From contig NZ_RKHO01000001.1 in NCBI RefSeq assembly GCF_003752505.1, forward strand, positions 372,001-436,000: a DNA stretch of 64,000 bases, given 5' to 3'. This document shows positions 8,758 through 17,166 of this stretch, in pieces. This DNA comes from Nocardioides aurantiacus (GTDB taxonomy: Bacteria > Actinomycetota > Actinomycetes > Propionibacteriales > Nocardioidaceae). The position numbers were made by a program, and so were the translations under genes. The notes below the pieces were generated by a model that was given only the letters and a program-made list of their open reading frames with translations, was not told the DNA's origin and made no database searches. Each line of letters begins with the position of its first letter. The first letter of the stretch is position 1.

Positions 8758-11601
8758 TCAGCTCCACACCCGCCGCACGACGCAGGTGACGGCGAAGGGG
8801 TCCTCGCCGCGGTGGGTGGCCAGCACGCCGGCGCCGTCGGGGGACTGGGCGTAGACCGCCTTCACGGTCGTGCCGTCACCGCTGGCCCAGTGGTGCCAGG
8901 CGCCCGCGAAGGCGTCGGCGGCGGTGCGCTGGCCGGCCAGGGCCGAGGGCACGGTGTGCCAGACCTCGCCGTCGGGCTGATGGCGGCCGCGGGAGCGCAG
9001 CCCGCGCTTGAGGCCGTCCAGGCCGGCGGGGGCCGAGGTGACGCGGCGGGGGACGACGTAGCGCGGCGAGGCCATCGGGGAGACGACCTCCTCGAACGCC
9101 GTGGCGAAGCGGGCCGAGACGTCCTCGTCGACGTCCGCGAGGCCGTAGGACGTGGTGCCGTCGGCAGCGACCTGCACCCGCAGCGCGTCCGAGCCGACCG
9201 GGGACAGGCCCGCGCGGTGCAGGCCGTCGGCGACGGCCGCGGCCGCGTGGCCGAGGCCGACACGGTGCTGCGAGGCGCCCTGCAGCGTGGCCCGGCCGAG
9301 CAGCGCGACGGCCGCCACGGCCGCGGCCCCCAGCAGCAGCACCCCGAGCACGACGACCGCCGCGAGCGGCAGGCCGAGCAGCGCCAGCGTCGCGACGAGC
9401 ACGACGGCGACGACCGGGGGCACGGCGGCGAGCCGAGCGCCGGGACGTCGTGAGGACTGCTCGGTCCAGGAGGTGAGGCCGGTGGTACCGGTGCGGGGCT
9501 CGTCGGCGGGGGCGGCGCCGGTGCCGGTGCGGCGCACGCGCACGACGTGGCCCACGGCGTCGGCGACCTCGCCGCACGAGCGCCACTGCGAGCGGATCGC
9601 GTCGCGGTCCTCGGCGCGCACCAGCATCCGCGCGTCGATGGCGTCGTGCGCGTCGGCCGGCGGCGGGTGGAACTCGCTGAAGGCCGAGTCGACGCCGGCG
9701 ACGCCGTCGACGACCTCGCCCTGCTCGTCGACGGTGAAGTAGCCGCGGTGCTTGCGCGAGAACCGGTCCCAGTCGCCGGCGCCCGCGACGTGGCCGTCGT
9801 AGGTGCACACCACGGTCCACACGAGCGCGACCTTGTCGGGGTGGTCGGGGTCGGTGCGCAGCGCGCGGCCCCGCGTCTGCACCACGGCGGTCGGGGTGGT
9901 CGCGGTGGTCAGGTCGACGAGGGAGGTGACGCACGGCGCGTCCCAGCCCTCGCCGAGCAGGCTGCGGGTGCCGATCAGGCACTGCGTGCCGCCCTCGGCG
10001 AACCAGCGGGTGAGGTGCCCCACCCAGGCGCCGCTCGTCCAGCGACCGGTGAGCACCGCGACGCCGTCCGCGTCCTCGATGCGCAATCCGCCGGCCAGCA
10101 TCGGGTGGGTACGCCGGAGCCAGTCCACCAGCGCGGCCAGGGTGCTGTGCGACGCGGCGACCGTGCGGCCGGTCACCAGCACGGGCCGCAGCGCCGCGGC
10201 GTCGCGGTGGCGCAGCAACGAGGCCAGCACGCCCAGCGCCGAGCCGGCGGGTTCGGGGGTCGCCGTGCCCTCGTCGGTGGGGCCGTCGGAGAGCCGTCGA
10301 CGGGTGGTCGCCGTGGCGCGCTCGTGGTCGCAGAGCACCAGCACGCGGGTGCGGTCGCCGAGGTTGCGCGCCTCGGCGGCGGCGATGCCGGCCACCGCCG
10401 CCTCCTTGGCGCGCGAGCGGGCGGTGACCCGGTCGACGGTCCCGCGTCCGGTGCGTACGCCGCGGCGGGTCCAGGTGTAGCCGATGGCCGGCAGGGTGCG
10501 GCGCACGGTCTCGAGGACGTCGCGGTCACCTGCCCCGTCGGCCCCCTCGACCTCGGCGCGCGGCTGGATGCAGCCGCGCAGCCAGTCGTCGACCAGCACC
10601 CGCCAGTCATCGGCGCCGGGGTCCTCGCGGTGCCGCTCGAGCAGGACCGCGCCCGGCGGCAGCGCCAGCAGCTCGGCGTGGGCGAGCCGCAGCACCGCGT
10701 CGGCGAGCTCCGGCTCCCGCGTGGACTGCTCGGCCCAGGTGGTGGCGGGTCCGTCGGCCCCGGCCTCGGAGTCACCGGGGAACCGGTGCTGCAGCCAGGT
10801 CGGGAACGGCGTCGAGCCGAAGCCCGGCGCGAACAGGTCGCTGGTCAGCTCCGCGAAGCGCGTGGACTGCTCGGCCAGCCAGGCGGCCTCCTCGGGCGTC
10901 GGCTCGACCAGCCAGGCCAGCTCGGCGTACGGCGCGAGGGTGCCGGCCGCGACGAGCGCCGGGATCGTCGCCTCGTAGAGCACCGGCCCGAACAGCTCAG
11001 CCGTCAGGTCGACCTGGGCGCGGGTCATGGCGCCGGGGGGTGTGGCGGTGAGGCCGAGCACGACGGCCTCGGGGAGCTGGTCGAGCACCTCGCGCAGCAG
11101 CTCGCCCCAGACCTCGAGCAGGTGGTGGCACTCGTCGAGCACGACGAGCAGCGGACCGGCCTCACGCATCGTCTCGACCAGGTCGCGGCCGTGGGGGTGC
11201 AGCCGGTCGAGGTGGCTCGGGGAAGGCTCCTCCACGTCGCCGGTCTCAGCCGCCTCGCGGTCGTCGTCGTCGAAGACGGCCAGCGACTGGTAGGTCAGCG
11301 AGGTGAAGCTGCTGCGCAGGTCGCGCCGGTTGCCGGCGGGCGGCCCGTCGTAGGACTCCCAGGTGTGGGCCCACTGCGCCGTGATCGCGGTGTTGGGCGA
11401 GAGGACCAGGGTGCGCAGGCCCAGCAGCCGGGCGACCTCGGTGCCGACCAGCGTCTTGCCGGCGCCCGGGGGCATGGTGACCCACCAGCGACGGCTGCCG
11501 GCCTCGGAGGCGCGGCGCACGGCCTCGAGGGCCTCGTGCTGGTGCGGGCGGAGCGGGACGGGCGAGCTGAGTCCGTCGTACGACGGGACGGGGGGTAGCA
11601 G
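8758..11601 (-). CDS. SF2 DEAD/DEAH-type helicase with C-terminal transmembrane hairpin
   Basis: This is a helicase/translocase of about 947 residues. The Q-motif-like RPHQHEALEAV is followed by Walker A PPGAGKT, then VVLDECHH (motif II), LTATPPG (motif III), LLGEGWDAP and QTRGRALRTD (motif VI). After the motor, residues about 723-767 form two hydrophobic helices, followed by a C-terminal domain of about 180 residues that I do not recognise. Starting at the first GTG (11520) would delete the Q motif. CTG at 11601-11599, preceded by AAGGAG at 5 nt, is the best start. It lies 42 bp downstream of yajQ. The substrate and purpose are unknown. Confidence 0.8.
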   Translation of the reverse strand: MLPPVPSYDGLSSPVPLRPHQHEALEAVRRASEAGSRRWWVTMPPGAGKTLVGTEVARLLGLRTLVLSPNTAITAQWAHTWESYDGPPAGNRRDLRSSFTSLTYQSLAVFDDDDREAAETGDVEEPSPSHLDRLHPHGRDLVETMREAGPLLVVLDECHHLLEVWGELLREVLDQLPEAVVLGLTATPPGAMTRAQVDLTAELFGPVLYEATIPALVAAGTLAPYAELAWLVEPTPEEAAWLAEQSTRFAELTSDLFAPGFGSTPFPTWLQHRFPGDSEAGADGPATTWAEQSTREPELADAVLRLAHAELLALPPGAVLLERHREDPGADDWRVLVDDWLRGCIQPRAEVEGADGAGDRDVLETVRRTLPAIGYTWTRRGVRTGRGTVDRVTARSRAKEAAVAGIAAAEARNLGDRTRVLVLCDHERATATTRRRLSDGPTDEGTATPEPAGSALGVLASLLRHRDAAALRPVLVTGRTVAASHSTLAALVDWLRRTHPMLAGGLRIEDADGVAVLTGRWTSGAWVGHLTRWFAEGGTQCLIGTRSLLGEGWDAPCVTSLVDLTTATTPTAVVQTRGRALRTDPDHPDKVALVWTVVCTYDGHVAGAGDWDRFSRKHRGYFTVDEQGEVVDGVAGVDSAFSEFHPPPADAHDAIDARMLVRAEDRDAIRSQWRSCGEVADAVGHVVRVRRTGTGAAPADEPRTGTTGLTSWTEQSSRRPGARLAAVPPVVAVVLVATLALLGLPLAAVVVLGVLLLGAAAVAAVALLGRATLQGASQHRVGLGHAAAAVADGLHRAGLSPVGSDALRVQVAADGTTSYGLADVDEDVSARFATAFEEVVSPMASPRYVVPRRVTSAPAGLDGLKRGLRSRGRHQPDGEVWHTVPSALAGQRTAADAFAGAWHHWASGDGTTVKAVYAQSPDGAGVLATHRGEDPFAVTCVVRRVWS

Positions 11602-11643
11602 TGGAGCTCCTTCGACGGGTCGGCGCGGTGCCGGGGGAGTCGT

Positions 11644-12135
11644 CTAGCGGTAGTTGGTGAACTGCACCGGGAAGTCGTAGTCCTGCGACTTCACGAGCTG
11701 CTGGACCGCCTGGAGGTCGTCGCGCTTCTTGCTGCTGACGCGCAGCTCGTCGCCCTGCACCTGCACCTTGACGCCCTTGGGGCCCTCGTCGCGGATCAGC
11801 TTGCCGACCTTCTTGGCGTCCTCGGAGGTGATGCCCTCCTTGAGGGCCACCGAGATCTTGGACTCGCGACCGGACTGGCGGGGCTCCTCGGCGTCGAGGA
11901 TCTTCAGCGACTGCTGACGCTTGACCAGCTTGTCGCGGAACACGTCGAGGACGGCGGACGCGCGGTCGTCGGCGTTGGCGGAGATCTCGACCCCGTTGTC
12001 CCCGGCGCGCTTGATCGTGGCGCCGGTGCCCTTGAAGTCGAAGCGTTGCGAGATCTCGCGCTCGGCCTGGTTGATCGCGTTGTCGATCTCCTGCTGGTCG
12101 AGCTTGCTGACGATGTCGAACGACGAGTCGGCCAT
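11644..12135 (-). CDS. yajQ: YajQ family nucleotide-binding protein (DUF520)
   Basis: This 163-residue protein belongs to the YajQ family, small proteins with two ferredoxin-like domains that bind nucleotides (c-di-GMP in some proteobacteria) or RNA. The family N-terminus SFDIVSKLDQQEIDNA is nearly canonical, followed by RFDFKG, and the length is normal. An AGGAGG-type Shine-Dalgarno precedes ATG 12135. It is the upstream gene of the helicase pair. The actinobacterial function is not established. Confidence 0.93.
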   Translation of the reverse strand: MADSSFDIVSKLDQQEIDNAINQAEREISQRFDFKGTGATIKRAGDNGVEISANADDRASAVLDVFRDKLVKRQQSLKILDAEEPRQSGRESKISVALKEGITSEDAKKVGKLIRDEGPKGVKVQVQGDELRVSSKKRDDLQAVQQLVKSQDYDFPVQFTNYR

Positions 12136-12228
12136 GTCCGGGTGGTCCTCCTGGGCGATTTAAGTTCTGGGTCGAGGCTGCGCTATCGTCTCTTCCGCTG
12201 CGGGCCACCCTACGTGGTCCCGACGCAT

Positions 12229-12311
12229 GGCAGGTTGTCCGAGCGGCCAATGGAAACGGACTGTAAATCCGTCGACTTATGTCTACGCAGGTTCGAATCC
12301 TGCACCTGCCA
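12229..12311 (+). tRNA. tRNA-Tyr (GTA)
   Basis: This 83-nt class II tRNA has acceptor arms GGCAGGT and ACCTGCC, anticodon loop CTGTAAA (anticodon GTA) and a long variable arm typical of bacterial tRNA-Tyr. The T loop is TTCGAAT. The discriminator is A and CCA is not encoded. A TATCGT hexamer at 12184-12189 is a plausible -10 element. It is followed by a strong terminator. Confidence 0.97.
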
Positions 12312-12326
12312 CCGAGCGGTACGTCG

Positions 12327-12357
12327 AGAACCCGCAGGCCTCTGGCCTGCGGGTTCT
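12327..12357 (+). terminator. Intrinsic-type terminator after tRNA-Tyr
   Basis: A 14-bp stem with a TCT triloop (arms 12327-12340 and 12344-12357) lies 16 bp after tRNA-Tyr. It is also positioned to stop transcripts from the converging molybdoenzyme gene. Confidence 0.85.
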
Positions 12358-12411
12358 TGCATGCCCCGGTGGGGTGAGGCCACGGCGGAGGGCAGCGTGG
12401 CGTCGTGGCTC

Positions 12412-13485
12412 TCAGACCGCGTGGACGCGGAGGTGTGGGCGAGCGTTGTTGACGTAGCCCTTGGGGTTCCACAGTGCTGCTTCGCTCTCGGGCTGGGTGG
12501 CTGCCGAGGAGTCCCAGGCGCGCACGACGATGTCGTGCTCTCCGGGTGCGAGGTCGAGCACGATCCGCCACTGCCGCCAGGCCCACGGCCCCTGGTCGTC
12601 GAGGAGCTCTGCCGTCGACCAGCTCGCGCCGTCGAGCGAGACGTCGACGCGGGTGACGTGCCTCTCGCCGCCGGCGAACGCGTGACCGCGCACGCAGAGC
12701 GATCCCGCGGGAACCGTGTCGCCGTTCCTCGGCGTCACCACGTCGGAGTTCAGCGCCACGAGCCCGAGAGGCATGCCGAGGCCGGCGCCCGGCACTCCGT
12801 CCTCCGGCAGCAGCCGGTAGACGACGTCCTGGAAGTAGCCCGGCCACGGGGTCGGGCGGATCTCGATCTCCTCGAGCCACTTGACGCTGCGAGCCCCGAT
12901 GTAGCCGGGCACGACGACGCGCACCGGCGCGCCGTGGACGGGTCGCAGGGGTTCGCCGTTCATCTCCCAGGCGAGCAGGACCTCGGGACGTGACGCCTTC
13001 GCGAGCGGGATCGAGCCACCGAAGCGCTGGGCGGGTCTCGCCTCCGGTGCGACGTCGGCGCCCACGAAGCCGACGTGCTCGGCCTCGGGCCGCGGGCCGG
13101 CGAGCGCGAGCACGTCGGCGAGCGCGACCCCGGTCCACGTCGCGGTCCCGGTGGCACCCGGACCCCACGGCGCCTCTCCCGGGATGTCGCGGATGCCGAT
13201 CAGACCTGCGCGCCGGTTGCCCGCGCACTGCAGCGTCGCCGTGACCTCACGCTCCTGGAACGCCTCACGCAGGGTCGCGAGGGAGAGACCCAGCTCACGC
13301 TCGGCGGCACCGTGCACCCTCAGCCGCCACGTCCCGGGATCGAGGTCCGGCACCTCGCCGTGCCCCCGCACGTAGAAGGCGTCGGTCGGGGTCAGCGGCT
13401 CGGCCAGGGCAGCCAGGTCGCTCTCGGCGTTGAACGGCTGCTCCTGGTGGACGATCATGTCCGCGCGTTTTCCGTGGCGACCCAT
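12412..13485 (-). CDS. Sulfite oxidase family molybdopterin-dependent oxidoreductase
   Basis: This 357-residue protein has the oxidoreductase molybdopterin-binding domain (about residues 20-220), with molybdenum-ligand Cys87 in TATLQCAGNRR, followed by a C-terminal dimerisation domain (SVKWLEEIEI, then an Ig-like segment). No heme domain or Tat signal is present, so it is cytoplasmic as read. The start MGRHGKRADM at 13485 is preferred because this opening recurs in actinobacterial relatives. The frame is open to 13512. Sulfite as substrate is a family-based guess. It is a single gene, not linked to molybdenum cofactor genes here. Confidence 0.88.
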   Translation of the reverse strand: MGRHGKRADMIVHQEQPFNAESDLAALAEPLTPTDAFYVRGHGEVPDLDPGTWRLRVHGAAERELGLSLATLREAFQEREVTATLQCAGNRRAGLIGIRDIPGEAPWGPGATGTATWTGVALADVLALAGPRPEAEHVGFVGADVAPEARPAQRFGGSIPLAKASRPEVLLAWEMNGEPLRPVHGAPVRVVVPGYIGARSVKWLEEIEIRPTPWPGYFQDVVYRLLPEDGVPGAGLGMPLGLVALNSDVVTPRNGDTVPAGSLCVRGHAFAGGERHVTRVDVSLDGASWSTAELLDDQGPWAWRQWRIVLDLAPGEHDIVVRAWDSSAATQPESEAALWNPKGYVNNARPHLRVHAV

Positions 13486-13582
13486 GTCCGGATCGTAGGG
13501 CCCGCTGCACACGTGGGCCCCGGTGAATCCGTCGTCGGGCGCCGGCGTGCAGGGCTACCGCCCGGGGCCGTAGCGTCTGGTG

Positions 13583-14959
13583 GTGACCAGCACGACCTCC
13601 AGCGGCTCTCCCACCGGACGCCGGGACGGCATCCTCTCCCCGACCTACCTCGCGATGACCGTGGGCATGTTCGGACTGATCGCGTTCGCGGCCTTCGAGG
13701 CGATGGCCGTGACGACGGTGATGCCGAGCGTCGCACGCGACCTCGACGGCTTCGACCTCTACGCGCTGTCCTTCGCCGCACCCCTGGCGAGCGGGGTCGT
13801 CGGGATGGTCGGGGCCGGCACGTGGAGCGACCGCGTGGGTCCGCGGGGGCCGCTGCTGTTCGCGATGGCGCTCTTCTCGCTCGGGCTGCTGGTCTGCGGC
13901 ACCGCACCGACCATGGAGGTGCTGATCGCAGGCCGCGTCGTCCAGGGGCTGGGCGGCGGCGCCCTCGTCGTCGGGGTGTACGTCGTCGTCGGCCTGGTCT
14001 ACCCGAGCGTGCTGCAGCCCGCGATCTTCGCCTCGTTCGCAGCCGCCTGGGTCCTGCCCTCCCTCTTCGGGCCCGGGCTCGCGGCCCTGGTGGCAGGCGC
14101 CGTCGGCTGGCGCTGGGTCTTCACCGGCACCATCGGCATGGTGCTCCTGGCGCTCGTGCTCATCGCGCCGACGCTGCGCCGCCTGGTGGCGCACCCCGAG
14201 GGGACCGCCACGTCGGCGTCCCGCCTGGGCTGGGCCTGCGTCGCGGCGGTCGCGGTGCTCGCCCTCGAGCTGCTGGGCTCCGCCGGCGCTCTGGCCAGGG
14301 TCGGTGCGCTCGGCGCGCTCCTGGTGGTGCTCGTCGCCCTGGCCCGGCTGCTCCCCGTCGGCACGCTGACCGGCAGGCGCGGGCTGCCGGCCGTCGTGGC
14401 GACGCGGGGGCTGCTCGCCGCCTCGTTCTTCAGCGCGGAGGCCTACCTCGTCTACGTCCTGCAGGACCGCTGGAGCCTCTCGGTCGGTCAGGCCGGCGTC
14501 GCGCTGACGATCGTCGGGGTGGTGTGGGCCGTCGCCAGCCAGGGGCAGTCACGGCTGGGGGACCGCATCACCCACGAGCGGGCGATGCGGTGGGGCGCCG
14601 CCGTGGTGCTGGTCGGCCTCCTCGCACTGGTCGTCACCGTGGCCCTGCGGGCCGGTGGGAGCGACCTGCCGGCCGTGCTGCCGATCGCGGCGTACGTCCT
14701 CGCGGGCGCAGGGATGGGCTTCGCCTACCCCCGCACCTCGGTCGCGATGCTGGCCGAGTCCACCGACCGCGACCGCGGGCTGAACACCTCGGCGCTCTCG
14801 GTCGCCGACTCGCTGGGCGCCGCGCTTGCCCTGTCGGTGAGTGGGGTGGCCTTCGCTGCGGCCCAGAGCGGTGGCCGCGACCCGTTCGTCGTGGTCTACG
14901 CCCTGGCCGGGGTCATCGGCGTGCTGGGTGCCTCCGCTGCCGTCAGGACCCGCTCCTGA
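13583..14959 (+). CDS. MFS transporter (drug-exporter type)
   Basis: This 458-residue protein has about 12-14 hydrophobic segments. Its N-terminal half has the export-type motif PSVARDL after helix 1 and the loop motif GTWSDRVGPRGPL (motif A). It probably expels a small molecule using proton-motive force, but the substrate cannot be told. Two GTG codons in tandem (13580 and 13583) could start it. The second is chosen because TAGCGT at 13571-13576 then lies 6 nt upstream, matching leaderless genes nearby, and there is no Shine-Dalgarno. Confidence 0.85.
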   Translation: MTSTTSSGSPTGRRDGILSPTYLAMTVGMFGLIAFAAFEAMAVTTVMPSVARDLDGFDLYALSFAAPLASGVVGMVGAGTWSDRVGPRGPLLFAMALFSLGLLVCGTAPTMEVLIAGRVVQGLGGGALVVGVYVVVGLVYPSVLQPAIFASFAAAWVLPSLFGPGLAALVAGAVGWRWVFTGTIGMVLLALVLIAPTLRRLVAHPEGTATSASRLGWACVAAVAVLALELLGSAGALARVGALGALLVVLVALARLLPVGTLTGRRGLPAVVATRGLLAASFFSAEAYLVYVLQDRWSLSVGQAGVALTIVGVVWAVASQGQSRLGDRITHERAMRWGAAVVLVGLLALVVTVALRAGGSDLPAVLPIAAYVLAGAGMGFAYPRTSVAMLAESTDRDRGLNTSALSVADSLGAALALSVSGVAFAAAQSGGRDPFVVVYALAGVIGVLGASAAVRTRS

Positions 14960-14997
14960 CGCTCGGCGGGACGTCCGGGGACGGATAGCCTGAGCCG

Positions 14998-15450
14998 GTG
15001 ACGGACACGGATCGGATCGCCGGACTGCTCGTCGACTTCCCCGTGAGGGTGGAGATCCCCGTCGCGTGGGGCGACATGGACGCCTTGGGCCACGTCAACA
15101 ACACCGTCTACTTCCGCTACTTCGAGACCGCGCGGCTCGCCTGCTTCGGCGAGCTCGGGCTGGGGCAGGTCGGGCAGTCCGACGGCGTCGGCCCGATCCT
15201 GCACTCGGCGAGCTGCCGGTTCCGGATCCCGCTGACCTACCCCGACACCGTCACCGTCGGGGCCCGGGTCGGCGACGTCGGCGAGGACCGGTTCGCGGTG
15301 CTCTACCGGGCGGTGAGTCACCGCCACGACGCGGTCGCAGCAGACGGTGAGTCGCTCGTCGTCACCTTCGACTACCAGACCGGCACCAAGGCGCGGGTCT
15401 CGGACGAGCTCCGCGTCCGTCTTCGCGCGCTGCGGGGCGACGCCGAATAG
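14998..15450 (+). CDS. Acyl-CoA thioesterase (4HBT hotdog family)
   Basis: This 150-residue hotdog-fold thioesterase should hydrolyse an acyl-CoA. The active-site region WGDMDALGHVNNTVYFRYFE contains the catalytic aspartate of 4-hydroxybenzoyl-CoA thioesterase-type enzymes. GTG 14998 has no Shine-Dalgarno, and TAGCCT ends 6 nt before it, so it is probably leaderless. The acyl substrate is unknown. Confidence 0.9.
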   Translation: MTDTDRIAGLLVDFPVRVEIPVAWGDMDALGHVNNTVYFRYFETARLACFGELGLGQVGQSDGVGPILHSASCRFRIPLTYPDTVTVGARVGDVGEDRFAVLYRAVSHRHDAVAADGESLVVTFDYQTGTKARVSDELRVRLRALRGDAE

Positions 15451-15534
15451 CGGCCGACCGGCCCGGCGGCACCCACGGGCGGCGGTGCAGCGGAGACAGG
15501 CGTGCCGCGGAGCCCGCCCCCGGATGGGGAGGTC

Positions 15535-15903
15535 TCACCCCGCCGGCGCGGGTCGTACGACGAACCGCACCTCGTCCGGCTCCTCGGCACCGTCGGTCAG
15601 CACCTGCACCTCGACCAGCCCCGGCTCGACCCCCATCGCGTCGTGCTCGCGGTGGAAGACGTCGCGCACCGAGGCCAGTCCCTCGGACTCGATCGTGAAC
15701 GTGCCCAGCGCGACCAGCGGCCGGTCCCCGGCGGTCGGTGCGACCGAGACGACCGTCGGGCCGTCGACCGGGCTGAGGGTGGCCACGGCGACGCAGTCCG
15801 CGGTGGCGACGCACGGGGCGCCGCCGAAGGACGTGGGGGCGGTGTAGTCCTCACGCCCCACGAGCAGCACGATCGAGTGCGGCGGTCGGATCGAGGGGCT
15901 CAC
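15535..15903 (-). CDS. Hypothetical protein, 122 aa
   Basis: I do not recognise this family. The protein is acidic, without membrane segments or a signal peptide. It carries repeated beta-strand-like stretches (SIVLLVG, VATLSPVDG, LVEVQVLTD, VRFVVRPA), as in a small single-domain fold. GTG 15903 is chosen because it begins exactly where coding-like composition begins. A weak CACGCT hexamer is 6 nt upstream and no Shine-Dalgarno is visible. It lies downstream of the DUF4188 gene on the same strand, after a 62-bp gap. Confidence 0.65.
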   Translation of the reverse strand: MSPSIRPPHSIVLLVGREDYTAPTSFGGAPCVATADCVAVATLSPVDGPTVVSVAPTAGDRPLVALGTFTIESEGLASVRDVFHREHDAMGVEPGLVEVQVLTDGAEEPDEVRFVVRPAPAG

Positions 15904-15965
15904 GGGGCAAGCGTGCCGCACCACCCCGACGTCCTCCCCGCGGCCCGCGACCGGGGATCGTGGGG

Positions 15966-16466
15966 TCAGCCGGCGAGACGCTCGCGGGCGCGCTCCCCGC
16001 GTCGGGCGACCCGCACGGTGCCGTCGAGCGAGGCGAGCCCGAAGTCGGCCGCCCCGGCGTAGATCGACTCGAGCCCGCCGGCGGGGACCGCATAGGTCTC
16101 GTGCCAGATGGTGACCGCCCGCGGCGCCGACGCGGCGTACCCGTAGAAGGCCTTCCAGGCCGGCCGGTGCTCGAGCCCGGGGGCAGCGGCGTAGCGGTAG
16201 AGCTGCTCGGTGCTGCGCCAGTACTGCAGGACCGTGGGGTGGCCGCCGTCGAGCAGGTAGCGGGCCCCGAGGAAGCCGAGGTCCTCGGCCTCGCCGCGCT
16301 CGGCCTGCTGCCGGTTGCGCTCGAGCTCGGCGATCATCCGGGGCATCGCGGCCAGGACCCGACCGACGACGCCGAGCCGCCACGGCTGGTGGAGGCGGAC
16401 ACCGATCAGGAAGAGGACGAGGTCGCCGTCGTAGGCGTGGGTGACGCGAGGTGCGGGTGCGGGCAT
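15966..16466 (-). CDS. DUF4188 family protein (monooxygenase-like)
   Basis: This 166-residue protein matches the DUF4188 pattern: an early DLVLFLIGVRLHQPWR, a central WRSTEQLYRYA and a late IWHETYAVPAGGLESIY. The family has a dimeric ferredoxin-like fold resembling small heme or antibiotic-biosynthesis monooxygenases, but no activity is proven. ATG 16466 follows a CGGAG ribosome site. It is divergent from a MerR regulator, with overlapping inverted repeats between them, so the regulator probably controls it. Confidence 0.82.
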   Translation of the reverse strand: MPAPAPRVTHAYDGDLVLFLIGVRLHQPWRLGVVGRVLAAMPRMIAELERNRQQAERGEAEDLGFLGARYLLDGGHPTVLQYWRSTEQLYRYAAAPGLEHRPAWKAFYGYAASAPRAVTIWHETYAVPAGGLESIYAGAADFGLASLDGTVRVARRGERARERLAG

Positions 16467-16480
16467 CGCGGGCTCCGATT

Positions 16481-16528
16481 GGATAGTGTCGCTATCTGCG
16501 ACACCCACGATGGGTAGCCGCACTATCC
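16481..16528. promoter_or_regulatory. Nested inverted repeats between DUF4188 and merR (candidate MerR operator)
   Basis: Three overlapping dyads fill this divergent gap. GATAG (16482-16486) pairs with CTATC (16492-16496). GTGTCGC (16486-16492) pairs with GCGACAC (16498-16504). GGATAGTG (16481-16488) pairs with CACTATCC (16521-16528). MerR proteins bind dyads in the spacer of divergent promoters, so this is the expected operator place. The exact site is inferred. Confidence 0.6.
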
Positions 16529-16545
16529 GATGTCAAGGGGGACGC

Positions 16546-17154
16546 GTGCGGATCTCCGAGCTGGCCGAGGCCTCGGGCGTCAGCCTGCCGACGCTGAAGT
16601 ACTACCTGCGCGAGGGCCTGCTCATGCCCGGGGTGGCCACGGCCCGCACCCGGGCGGAGTACGACGAGGCCCACCTGGAGCGGCTGCGGCTGGTCCGCGC
16701 GCTCGTCGAGTCGGGCGGTCTCGGGATCGCCGCCGTGCGAGCCGTGATCGCGGCGCTCGACGATCCGCCGGCCTCCCCGCACGAGCTCCTGGGCGTCGCC
16801 CACCACGCGCTGCCCCCGCCGGTGGAGCCCGTCGCTCCCAGCGCGGAGGTGGTCGGCTGGATGCGCGAGCTCGGCTGGGAGTCGTGCCTGCACAGCCCGC
16901 TGCTCGGGGCCCTGACCCGCGCCGTCGCCGACGTCCGGGCGGCCGGCGTGCCGCTGCCCGACACCGCGGTCCGGGCGTACGCCGACGCGGCGCTCCGGCT
17001 CGCGGCGGTCGACGTCGCCATCGCGGCCCGGGCCCCGTCGCCCGCGGCGGCGCTGCACACGGTCGTGGTGGGCACGGTGATGATCGACCCGCTGGTCGCG
17101 ATCCTGCGACGGCTCGCCCAGGAGGTCGAGAGCAGCCGCGTGCTGGGGGCCTGA
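16546..17154 (+). CDS. MerR family transcriptional regulator
   Basis: This 202-residue regulator has an N-terminal winged-helix DNA-binding domain, RISELAEASGVSLPTLKYYL at residues 2-21. The linking helix carries YDEAHLERLRLVRALVE. A C-terminal effector domain of about 110 residues follows, with no metal-binding cysteine cluster. GTG 16546 follows AAGGGG and starts exactly at the domain. An upstream in-frame extension is not protein-like. The divergent DUF4188 gene is the probable target, together with autoregulation. The inducer is unknown. Confidence 0.9.
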   Translation: MRISELAEASGVSLPTLKYYLREGLLMPGVATARTRAEYDEAHLERLRLVRALVESGGLGIAAVRAVIAALDDPPASPHELLGVAHHALPPPVEPVAPSAEVVGWMRELGWESCLHSPLLGALTRAVADVRAAGVPLPDTAVRAYADAALRLAAVDVAIAARAPSPAAALHTVVVGTVMIDPLVAILRRLAQEVESSRVLGA

Positions 17155-17166
17155 CGCGGACCCGGC

